A DNA stretch of 12,733 bases from Rickettsiales bacterium (GTDB lineage Bacteria; Pseudomonadota; Alphaproteobacteria; Rickettsiales; UBA1997). The translations under genes and the position numbers were made by a program. Positions within the stretch are counted from its first letter, which is position 1. Every line of letters begins with the position of its first letter. The stretch is taken from positions 1 through 12,733 of the forward strand of contig JAIRSX010000082.1 in the NCBI GenBank assembly GCA_031255235.1, in the 5' to 3' direction. Positions 5,767-12,298 of this stretch are shown here, in pieces. The notes under the pieces are model-generated. The model saw only the letters and a program-made list of their open reading frames with translations, had not been told where the DNA came from and did not search any database.

Positions 5767-6851
5767 CTCTTAAAATCATCTATTGTTTTATCTATAATGT
5801 CAAAAATGTTGTTGTTTGCATCCATCTTTATTTGTTTTTTCAATTGTCTTGACATTTGTTCCAATTTTTCTCTACTTCCAATCAATCCAAACAACAGTTT
5901 TTGAAAAGATTCAACTTGAAAATCTTTCTCTTCTACGACGATCGTTGCACCATCTTTCTGATAAAGTTTTGCATTCTTTAGTTGGTGATCGTTTGCTGAT
6001 GTTGACAAAGGAATTAAAATTGCTGGGATTCCGTATATAGATATTTCTGCCAAAATCCCGTTTCCGCTTCTTGAAATCATCAAGTGTGTTTTTGATAAAA
6101 TTTCACTCATATTCGGAAAAAATGGTGAAACTTCAGCATTTAATCCTATAGATTGGTAATGAATTTTAGTTTCTCTAATGTATTCCTCTTGAACTTGGTG
6201 ATATACAAATATGTTTTTTTGTTTTAGAATTTGTTTATCAAAAATTTTACAAAAACCGTTGCTAAAGAATTTAGCGCCCAGACTTCCCCCAATGATCGAA
6301 ATAACAAAAATATCATCTCTAAGAATATAGTCAGTTTGTTTATTTAAAAGATCGTCTCTAACTGGATAACCAGTATAGACTATTTTATCCGCATTTCTGT
6401 ATTTTATACCATAAATTTCCGGATAGGAAGTCATAACCTTAAGAGCGTATCTTGAAAAAAAATTATTTACTTTTCCTACACAAACATTTTGTTCGTGTAA
6501 AATAAACGGCGTTTTTGTTAAAATGCAAGCAAGTAGAGTTGGCAGTGTGGCATAACAACCAAAACCGACAACTAAATCTGGTGTTTTTTGTTTTAAAATT
6601 TTTATTGCCCCTAATACACCAAAAAAAATATTCTTAATTGATGTGATGTTCTTTAGAGACTTACCTGCTGGAATTATATCATAGTTATAGTTTAAGGAAA
6701 CATATTTTTCGTAAGCGTCATCGCTTATGATACTAACTTTATACCCCTTTTTCGTCAAAGTTTCAAAAACAGCAACTGCAGGAAAGATATGTCCACCGCT
6801 TCCACCCGTTGCTAATATTACTTTTCTTATATCTCTATTCTCATGGAGCAT
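5763..6851 (-). CDS. murG: Lipid II synthase: UDP-GlcNAc transferase MurG
   Basis: MurG adds GlcNAc from UDP-GlcNAc to lipid I to make lipid II, on the cytoplasmic face of the inner membrane. Numbering from the ATG at 6851 (362 residues, the usual length), landmarks are the glycine loop G-G-S-G-G-H at 16-21, H-E-Q-N at 119-122, G-Y-P-V-R at 161-165 and the second glycine loop G-G-S-L-G-A at 188-193. Near the C-terminus S-R-S-G-N-G-I-L-A-E and N-D-H-Q-L-K-N-A match the UDP-GlcNAc pocket (family form S-R-A-G-A-x-T-x-A-E and D-D-H-Q-x-x-N-A). A TTG at 6887 would add 12 residues, but it lies inside the -35 box of a good promoter and lengthens the N-terminus beyond the family, so I use the ATG. 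It is upstream of pgsA with a 4-base overlap. Confidence 0.95.
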   Translation of the reverse strand: MLHENRDIRKVILATGGSGGHIFPAVAVFETLTKKGYKVSIISDDAYEKYVSLNYNYDIIPAGKSLKNITSIKNIFFGVLGAIKILKQKTPDLVVGFGCYATLPTLLACILTKTPFILHEQNVCVGKVNNFFSRYALKVMTSYPEIYGIKYRNADKIVYTGYPVRDDLLNKQTDYILRDDIFVISIIGGSLGAKFFSNGFCKIFDKQILKQKNIFVYHQVQEEYIRETKIHYQSIGLNAEVSPFFPNMSEILSKTHLMISRSGNGILAEISIYGIPAILIPLSTSANDHQLKNAKLYQKDGATIVVEEKDFQVESFQKLLFGLIGSREKLEQMSRQLKKQIKMDANNNIFDIIDKTIDDFKR

Positions 6852-6857
6852 ATGGCC

Positions 6858-6887
6858 TATATATAGTTTATGTAAATAGAAAATCAA
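6858..6887 (-). promoter_or_regulatory. Promoter of murG, predicted leaderless
   Basis: On the minus strand TTGATT (6887-6882), then ATATAT or TATATA within 6865-6858 at a spacing of 16-18 bases. Six bases (GGCCAT) separate the -10 from the ATG at 6851, so the start codon should lie at the transcript's 5' end. The promoter sits in the gap after dapF and gives murG-pgsA an independent start. Confidence 0.6.
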
Positions 6888-6902
6888 AATAATAATTTGG
6901 TT

Positions 6903-7673
6903 TTATGTTATTGATGGTTGTTCAATATCTCCACTATAAACACTTACCGCATTTCCAGTCATAAAAATTTCGTCATTTAACAGTTCAATTTTCAGGTCGC
7001 CCCCCATGAGTTTGATAACAACATTATTATCAACCAAACCAAGATTATTTAGAGCAATAGCGGCGGCACAACTACCAGTTCCACAAGCAAAAGTTTCACC
7101 ACAACCGCGTTCCCAAACTCTCATTTTTACAAGATCTTTGTTGATTACCTCAACAAACTCGACATTGGTTCTATTAGGGAAACCCTCATGGTTTTCGATT
7201 TTTGGACCTAACTCGCCCACATTAAAAGTGTCAACATTTTTTACTATCATAATAGCATGTGGATTACCAACAGACACACAGTGCAATTCATATTCTTTTG
7301 TAGGATTTGGCAAGAGTTCTGCTTTTCCCATTCCAACTCTTACATTATCTTCAATTAATTCAATGGTCTTGATTCCAGCTTTTGTTTCTACTTTAAATAT
7401 ATCTTTTCCGACAATTTCTTCGTTTCTTGCAAATTTTGATATACATCGTATTCCGTTACCACACATTTCCGCTTCTGTACCATCTACATTAAACATTCTC
7501 ATTCTAAAATCAGCAGTTTTTGATGGCAATGCAACCAACAAGCCTTCGCTTCCAATTCCAAAATGTGGAGTACACAAAAAGGCGATTTGTTCTTGTTTTA
7601 AATCAAAATTTTCTTTAAAGCCATTTATAACGATATAATCGTTACCGCAACCATGCATTTTTGTAAATTTCAT
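6903..7673 (-). CDS. dapF: Diaminopimelate epimerase
   Basis: DapF converts LL- to meso-diaminopimelate in the cytoplasm, supplying the peptidoglycan crosslinking residue and the lysine precursor. The 256 residues are slightly short (usual 270-280). The N-terminus F-T-K-M-H-G-C-G-N-D-Y matches the family. The two catalytic cysteines are Cys71 in M-C-G-N-G-I-R-C and Cys197 in A-C-G-T-G-S-C. Other matches are F-N-V-D-G-T-E-A-E at 61-69, G-N-P-H-A at about 136-140, R-T-N-V-E-F and R-G-C-G-E-T at about 189-194. The loop usually reading G-I-G-A-D-G-L reads G-I-G-S-E-G-L at 39-45, a conservative change. The start follows the family N-terminus; an out-of-frame ATG lies 7 bases upstream. No Shine-Dalgarno is seen, and a promoter directly abuts the start. 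Confidence 0.97.
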   Translation of the reverse strand: MKFTKMHGCGNDYIVINGFKENFDLKQEQIAFLCTPHFGIGSEGLLVALPSKTADFRMRMFNVDGTEAEMCGNGIRCISKFARNEEIVGKDIFKVETKAGIKTIELIEDNVRVGMGKAELLPNPTKEYELHCVSVGNPHAIMIVKNVDTFNVGELGPKIENHEGFPNRTNVEFVEVINKDLVKMRVWERGCGETFACGTGSCAAAIALNNLGLVDNNVVIKLMGGDLKIELLNDEIFMTGNAVSVYSGDIEQPSIT

Positions 7674-7678
7674 GGTTC

Positions 7679-7707
7679 ATTGTGTATCTTAAATGGTGAA
7701 AAATCAA
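7679..7707 (-). promoter_or_regulatory. Promoter of dapF, predicted leaderless
   Basis: On the minus strand TTGATT (7707-7702), 17 bases, then CACAAT (7684-7679; 4 of 6 to TATAAT), five bases before the ATG at 7673. It shares TTTTGATTTTTCAC and a downstream TTTAA-GATAC with the recN promoter. It lies in the 52-base gap after the nrdG-like gene. Confidence 0.45.
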
Positions 7708-7725
7708 AATAATTGTTGCATATTT

Positions 7726-8409
7726 TCAAAAATTTCTATAGACAATTTCAAACGAAGTTTTTTTAATTAAATCATTGTTAATGATTCTCTTTTGTTCTCC
7801 AAAATCTTCTTTTAAAGTTTTTGTATTTTTAAAATTCTGAATAGCGTACTTTCGTTTAAAATTAAGATCTTCTAAATGTTCTATAATTTTGTTAATATCT
7901 GTTTCATCTAAAATTTTTGTGTGAATTGTGGTTCTAATTTCGTGTTCTATACTAGAGTTTATAACCAAAAATAAAGTTTCATTAAATTTGTCAAAACTTT
8001 CTTTAGTAAATAAATTAAATTTTTCTTTTGGGGATTTATAGTCAAGAGCAATAAAATCAACAATACTGTCATCTAATAGGTGTTTTATTAGTATCGGATT
8101 TGATCCGTTTGTATCGATCTTGATAAGAAAACCCATAGATTTAATTTTTTTTACAAAATCGTAAATATCATTCAAAGTGACCTCGCCGCCACTTAAAACA
8201 ACCCCATCCAATAGACCGACTCTTTCTCTCAAAAAATTGAAAACTTTTTCTTCTTTGAGAAAATTTTTGCTTTTGGGAAAAACCAATTCCGGATTATGAC
8301 AATAGGGACAATTGAAGTTACATCCACCAAACCAAACTATACAAGATGTTTTCTCTGGGTAATCCTGAAAACTAAATTTTGTAATATCTACTATTGGAAG
8401 AGAACACAC
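7726..8409 (-). CDS. nrdG: Anaerobic ribonucleotide reductase-activating radical SAM protein (NrdG/PflA type)
   Basis: This 227-residue radical SAM protein is most like the NrdG2 class (TIGR02495), which makes the glycyl radical of an anaerobic ribonucleotide reductase or a related glycyl-radical enzyme. The [4Fe-4S]-binding motif is C-N-F-N-C-P-Y-C with Cys30, Cys34 and Cys37. S-G-G-E at 73-76 and D-T-N-G-S-N-P at 99-105 contact S-adenosylmethionine, and V-D-F-I-A-L-D-Y-K-S-P follows at about 117-127, all characteristic of this class. It opens with G-G-C at 28-30 after the D-Y-P-E-K segment. The start is GTG, 10 bases after the rpoZ stop, with AAGATAAGG just upstream. No partner reductase is in the window, so the target is unproven; pyruvate formate-lyase activase is the alternative. 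It implies anaerobic metabolism. Confidence 0.85.
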   Translation of the reverse strand: MCSLPIVDITKFSFQDYPEKTSCIVWFGGCNFNCPYCHNPELVFPKSKNFLKEEKVFNFLRERVGLLDGVVLSGGEVTLNDIYDFVKKIKSMGFLIKIDTNGSNPILIKHLLDDSIVDFIALDYKSPKEKFNLFTKESFDKFNETLFLVINSSIEHEIRTTIHTKILDETDINKIIEHLEDLNFKRKYAIQNFKNTKTLKEDFGEQKRIINNDLIKKTSFEIVYRNF

Positions 8410-8419
8410 CTTATCTTTT

Positions 8420-8803
8420 CTATTCTATGTCCTTGTCTTCATCAACATAGTCTTCAACACCATCCTCATATTCATCAGTTCCCTCGTATTCTGCATCAGA
8501 CTCAATATCATCTATACTATCCTCATCCGAACCAACAACAACTTTTCCGCTAGCTCTAATATCACCATAAATCTTCAAAGAATTTTCCTCTTTTATTTCC
8601 TCTTCAATGTTTTTCTTTGTTTCTTCTATATTCAATAATCCTTCTCCAATTTCATTCAAAGAAACAACTGATTTTTTTTCCTTTCCATTTACATCATATA
8701 ATGGTGATGAACCATCAATGAGCGTTCTTGCTCTGTAAGATGCTAATAATACTAATTCAAATTTATTTGGAACTACCCTTAGGCAATCTTCAACGGTTGA
8801 CAT
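8420..8803 (-). CDS. rpoZ: RNA polymerase omega subunit with acidic tail
   Basis: Omega is a small subunit of RNA polymerase that helps assemble beta-prime. The N-terminal 60 residues match the family: T-V-E-D-C-L at 3-8, V-P-N-K-F-E-L-V-L-L-A at 11-21, R-A-R at 24-26 and V-V-S-L-N-E-I-G-E-G at 46-55. Length (127) exceeds the E. coli form (91) because of a C-terminal extension from about residue 60: a charged helix with E-E and K-K pairs, a short middle, and an acidic tail in which 20 of the last 36 residues are Asp or Glu. Acidic extensions are known in alphaproteobacterial omega, so this supports the taxonomic guess. It is the first gene of the minus-strand operon, with its own promoter and the nrdG-like gene 10 bases behind. 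Confidence 0.93.
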   Translation of the reverse strand: MSTVEDCLRVVPNKFELVLLASYRARTLIDGSSPLYDVNGKEKKSVVSLNEIGEGLLNIEETKKNIEEEIKEENSLKIYGDIRASGKVVVGSDEDSIDDIESDAEYEGTDEYEDGVEDYVDEDKDIE

Positions 8804-8832
8804 ATTAATATAACCTGTAATTATTACGAATA

Positions 8833-8861
8833 ATATACCTATTCTATTTTAGAAAATCAAA
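8833..8861 (-). promoter_or_regulatory. Promoter of the rpoZ operon
   Basis: On the minus strand TTGATT (8861-8856), 17 bases, TATATT (8838-8833). The predicted start near 8826 gives a leader of about 23 bases with a weak ACAGG ribosome binding site. It is the clearest sigma-70-type promoter in the window and fires divergently from the DUF4422-ligA unit. Confidence 0.65.
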
Positions 8862-8913
8862 AAATAATTTATAAATGAAATTTAGCTACATGTTTTAATG
8901 ATCGTGATAATTT

Positions 8914-8942
8914 TTGTTTTATCGAAATATGATTTATATCAT
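8914..8942 (+). promoter_or_regulatory. Promoter of the DUF4422-ligA unit, overlapped by a palindrome
   Basis: TTGTTT (8914-8919), 17 bases, TATCAT (8937-8942; 5 of 6). The predicted start near 8949 gives a short leader carrying the Shine-Dalgarno sequence AAAGGA at 8961-8966. The palindrome TATGAT-TTAT-ATCATA (8928-8943) covers the -10 and could bind a repressor. Confidence 0.45.
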
Positions 8943-8970
8943 AGAGTTATATTATTATTGAAAGGACGGT

Positions 8971-10020
8971 ATGGATACAAAACAAAATGACGAAAAGGGG
9001 AGTATTGAAAAAAACAATAAAGGGTTGGATGAGCTAGATTTGGATGATTTGGACGAATTAGATACGGATAAGAAATTAAACAGATTGTTAGCGTTTCTTT
9101 TGTCCATGAAAGATTCTCTCACTATTATGTTGGGGTTTTTATCACCAAGAAAGAATTTCGGAACGACTTTAACTTTGCCTTTTGTGCAGAAATATAAGCT
9201 TGACGGGTGGAGATTTAATAATCCTTTAGATAAAGTCAGTTATGATGATATTAAGTTTTATATATTATATCATAGGCCAGCACTTTTATTTCAACATGAA
9301 ACTTTAATTCAGATGCACGGAGGAAGGGAGATACAAAACGAAAAGTTTTTTACTGTTGGTTCAGGTTTTGGAAGTAAAAATAATGAAAAATGTCTAAAAT
9401 GGTTGAACAAATATTTGATAGGTGATAATACTGGAGATAACATATCTTATTTAAACAGAAAATTAGGAGCATCTACTGCTACTTATTGGATATGGAAACA
9501 TTATAAAAAAATTGGAGATCCAGACTATATTGGTTGTTTTCAATACGAAAAAATGTTTCCTGATAGAATTTTAGGGGAATACTTAAATTATGATATGATA
9601 ATTCCGGTGCCTATGAAACAAAATGAGAAGGGGCAGTTTTTTTACAGATTCTTAAAGAAAAATGAAGGAGATGGAGAAAAAACTTTCGCAAAACTTTTGG
9701 AGATTATAAAAAAGGTTCATCCCCCAATAGTTAATGATATTGAAAATTACAATAATGACGATAGTTCCCTAAAAATGTATTTAGATGAAGTTTTTGTTTT
9801 TAGAAGAGAGATTTTTTTTGAGTGGTGTTATTTTATATTTCCTATTATTTTTGAATTGGAAAAAACAGAATTGCCTGTTGAAACTGCCTTTATCCATGAC
9901 AGGGAAGATGGAAGAATATATGCATATATTACCGAATGGTTGTTGAGTTTTTTCATATATAGAAAAACATTGGATAAGGATGTAAAATTTTTAGAAATAC
10001 CGGTTCTTTTAAACAGGTAA
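8971..10020 (+). CDS. DUF4422 putative glycosyltransferase with acidic N-terminal extension
   Basis: This 349-residue protein matches DUF4422 (PF14393), putative glycosyltransferases usually found in capsule or LPS gene clusters. Typical landmarks are I-K-F-Y-I-L-Y-H-R-P at 94-103, Q-M-H-G-G at 114-118, D-N-T-G-D-N-I-S at 152-159, T-Y-W-I-W-K-H at 171-177, D-P-D-Y-I-G at 183-188 and, near the end, Y-L-D-E-V-F-V-F-R-R-E-I-F at 270-282 and Y-A-Y-I-T-E-W-L-L at 318-326. The family's H-Y-R-R-Y is here Q-Y-E-K-M (191-195). The first 90 residues are extra: an acidic Leu-Asp stretch (D-E-L-D-L-D-D-L-D-E-L-D at 20-31) and a helix at 36-56 that may touch the membrane. The start has a good ribosome binding site. 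No glycan cluster surrounds it; ligA follows after 4 bases. The sugar is unknown. Confidence 0.78.
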   Translation: MDTKQNDEKGSIEKNNKGLDELDLDDLDELDTDKKLNRLLAFLLSMKDSLTIMLGFLSPRKNFGTTLTLPFVQKYKLDGWRFNNPLDKVSYDDIKFYILYHRPALLFQHETLIQMHGGREIQNEKFFTVGSGFGSKNNEKCLKWLNKYLIGDNTGDNISYLNRKLGASTATYWIWKHYKKIGDPDYIGCFQYEKMFPDRILGEYLNYDMIIPVPMKQNEKGQFFYRFLKKNEGDGEKTFAKLLEIIKKVHPPIVNDIENYNNDDSSLKMYLDEVFVFRREIFFEWCYFIFPIIFELEKTELPVETAFIHDREDGRIYAYITEWLLSFFIYRKTLDKDVKFLEIPVLLNR

Positions 10021-10024
10021 GGGT

Positions 10025-12031
10025 ATGTTGGAGCAAATAAAAAGAAGAATAAAAGAGTATGATGAGGCATATTATAAAAACGATACTCCGTTGGTTAGTG
10101 ATGCCGAATACGATGAGTTAAAAAAAAAATATAGAGATATAGTTGGTGATGATGACTTTTTGCAAGAAGTTGGATATGAAGTTTCAGAAAAATTTAACAA
10201 AGTTTTACATAAAATTCCGATGATTTCTCTATCGAATGCATATGATAAGGAAGACCTAATTGATTTTGAAAAGAGATGTAAAAATTTTTTGGGTATGGTG
10301 GAAGACTTTGGTTTTCTCTGTGAACCAAAGATAGATGGGCTTTCTTTTTCTGCAAGATATGAAAATGGAATTTTTGTTAGGGGGGCTACAAGAGGTAATG
10401 GAAAAGAGGGCGAAGATATAACAGAGAATTTAAAGACAATTAGGACATTACCATCAGAGATAATTGGTGCTCCTAAAATATTAGAGGTTCGTGGTGAAAT
10501 TTATATATCTAAAAGTGATTTTGAGGAATTAAATAAAGATAGCGAAAAACAGTTTTCTAATCCAAGAAATGCTGCTGCCGGTTCTTTGAAGCAGCTTGAT
10601 CCAACTGTAACCGCAAAAAGAAATTTAAAATATTTTGCTTATACGATAGGGGAGGTGAGTGACGATTTTATAGTTGGTACTCAAGAAAAATTATTGAATA
10701 CTTTTGAAGGATATGGATTTGTTGTTGCCAAACCAATTAAACTATGTAAAAATATAGATGAAGTTTATGAATTTATAAAACATTATACGGATATAAGGTA
10801 TAGTTTAGACTATGATATTGACGGAGTCGTTATAAAAATAAATGATATAGGATTACAAAATAGACTTGGAAATATAACGCATCATCCAAGATGGGCAACT
10901 GCTTACAAATTTCCTGCACAGCAATCAATTACTAAAATAGAAAATATTATTTTACAAGTTGGCAGGACGGGTGCAATAACTCCTGTTGCGAAACTTACTC
11001 CTGTTGGTATAGGTGGTGTTTTGGTTTCGAATGCAACTCTACATAATAAAGATGAAATTGAGAGACTAAAAATCAAAATTGGAGATTTGGTTAAGGTGGA
11101 AAGGGCAGGGGATGTTATACCAAAAATTATAGAAGTTTACAAGGATAATGGTGGTGATCCTTTTGTTTTCCCTGTAAAATGTCCTGTGTGTGATAGTGAT
11201 TTGGTTTTTGACGATGTGGTTATTAGATGTGGCAATCAAGATTGCTCTGCACAAATTTTAGAAAAATTAAAATATTTTGTATCAAAGAAAGCATTTGATA
11301 TTGATGGGCTTGGTAAAAAGCAAATTGAGAATTTTTATAAAGAGGGTCGTATAAAAACATTTGTTGATATTTTTGAGTTAGAAGAGAGAGAGAAACAGAG
11401 AGAGCAAGCGATATCTGATTTGTTAGGTGATGGTAGCAGTGATTTAAAGCCTATAAGGTTTTTGGATGGGTATGGCGATAAATCAGTTTCTAACTTATTT
11501 AAAGGTATAAATGATGCAAAAAATATAACTCTTGAAAGATTCTTATATGCGCTTGGTGTCAGATATTTAGGTGAAGAAACTGCAAAAATAATTGCGAAAA
11601 ATTATGGGAATATCGATAACCTTTTGAATAAAATTCAAAACGATGACGATTTTATAAATATTGATGGTATTGGTGGAAAGACGGGGCCGTTTATTATGGA
11701 TAGTTTTAAGGATATAAATCTACTCAACACAATTAAGGAATTGAGAAAATATGTAAATATTTTGGATTACAAAAAAAATGAAGTTCTGTTGGGTAATGTC
11801 TTGTTTAACAAAACAATTCTATTTACTGGGACATTGCAAAAAATGACAAGGGCGGAAGCAAAATCGAAGGCGGAAAATTTTGGGGCGAAAGTTGTGGGAG
11901 CAATTTCAAACAAGATTGATTATTTGGTGGTTGGAGTAAATGCTGGTAGTAAGTTAGAAAAGGCAAAAGAGATAGGGATTGAAATTCTAAATGAAGAAGA
12001 ATTTTTGAATATGACTTTGCTTAAATCTTAA
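10025..12031 (+). CDS. ligA: NAD-dependent DNA ligase LigA
   Basis: LigA seals nicks using NAD, joining Okazaki fragments and finishing repair. The 668 residues match the normal length, and all domains are visible. The Ia domain is at 1-60 (Y-Y at 16-17, D-A-E-Y-D at 26-30). The adenylation domain has K-I-D-G with active-site Lys102, R-G-E at 156-158 and D-G-V-V-I-K at 266-271. The OB fold is at about 305-375. The zinc finger is formed by Cys386, Cys389, Cys402 and Cys407, followed by helix-hairpin-helix repeats (about 420-570) and a BRCT domain (about 590-665, T-G-T-L at 601-604). An insertion at about 455-478, partly encoded by a GAGAGA-rich stretch, precedes D-G-Y-G-D-K-S; similar insertions occur in alphaproteobacterial LigA. 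TAAGGGT serves as ribosome binding site. It is probably co-transcribed with the DUF4422 gene. Confidence 0.98.
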   Translation: MLEQIKRRIKEYDEAYYKNDTPLVSDAEYDELKKKYRDIVGDDDFLQEVGYEVSEKFNKVLHKIPMISLSNAYDKEDLIDFEKRCKNFLGMVEDFGFLCEPKIDGLSFSARYENGIFVRGATRGNGKEGEDITENLKTIRTLPSEIIGAPKILEVRGEIYISKSDFEELNKDSEKQFSNPRNAAAGSLKQLDPTVTAKRNLKYFAYTIGEVSDDFIVGTQEKLLNTFEGYGFVVAKPIKLCKNIDEVYEFIKHYTDIRYSLDYDIDGVVIKINDIGLQNRLGNITHHPRWATAYKFPAQQSITKIENIILQVGRTGAITPVAKLTPVGIGGVLVSNATLHNKDEIERLKIKIGDLVKVERAGDVIPKIIEVYKDNGGDPFVFPVKCPVCDSDLVFDDVVIRCGNQDCSAQILEKLKYFVSKKAFDIDGLGKKQIENFYKEGRIKTFVDIFELEEREKQREQAISDLLGDGSSDLKPIRFLDGYGDKSVSNLFKGINDAKNITLERFLYALGVRYLGEETAKIIAKNYGNIDNLLNKIQNDDDFINIDGIGGKTGPFIMDSFKDINLLNTIKELRKYVNILDYKKNEVLLGNVLFNKTILFTGTLQKMTRAEAKSKAENFGAKVVGAISNKIDYLVVGVNAGSKLEKAKEIGIEILNEEEFLNMTLLKS

Positions 12032-12104
12032 ATGATTGTTTCTTATTATTGCCTATGAAACAAAAGTTACATATATAAAAATCCCCCGGTTGAATATTAT
12101 TTTT

Positions 12105-12298
12105 ATGGTAGCAAATTTAAGAGAGCTTATGGCTAATGCTGGACCAAATAATATGAGGAGTTCAAACGTATTGTGTCTGCGGCTAAAGAATCAGAGGAAG
12201 ATGTATTTCATATATTTCTACAGATCAACCTTAAACAAAACCGTATTAGCATTCCTCATTTTCAAAAACTGTCTCCCCTTTTTCTGTATCTACTCTAA
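12105..12298 (+). pseudogene. Possible frameshifted small gene remnant
   Basis: From ATG 12105 the frame reads M-V-A-N-L-R-E-L-M-A-N-A-G-P-N-N. Then at about 12152 protein-like sequence continues in the -1 frame: Y-E-E-F-K-R-I-V-S-A-A-K-E-S-E-E-D-V-F-H, ending at TAA 12296-12298. A single lost base would explain this. The last 17 codons or so overlap the 3' end of the opposite-strand PhzF-like gene and are probably not original coding sequence. I do not recognise the product. The evidence is only the charged, helix-like composition on both sides of the break, and chance is a real alternative. Confidence 0.25.

Noticed and set aside
6852..6887. Extending murG to the TTG at 6887.
   Set aside because: The TTG is part of the TTGATT -35 box, lacks a ribosome binding site, and the added 12 residues do not match the MurG family.
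7006..7638. A 210-codon + strand ORF opposite dapF.
   Set aside because: It is the antisense shadow of a firmly identified gene and has no family resemblance.
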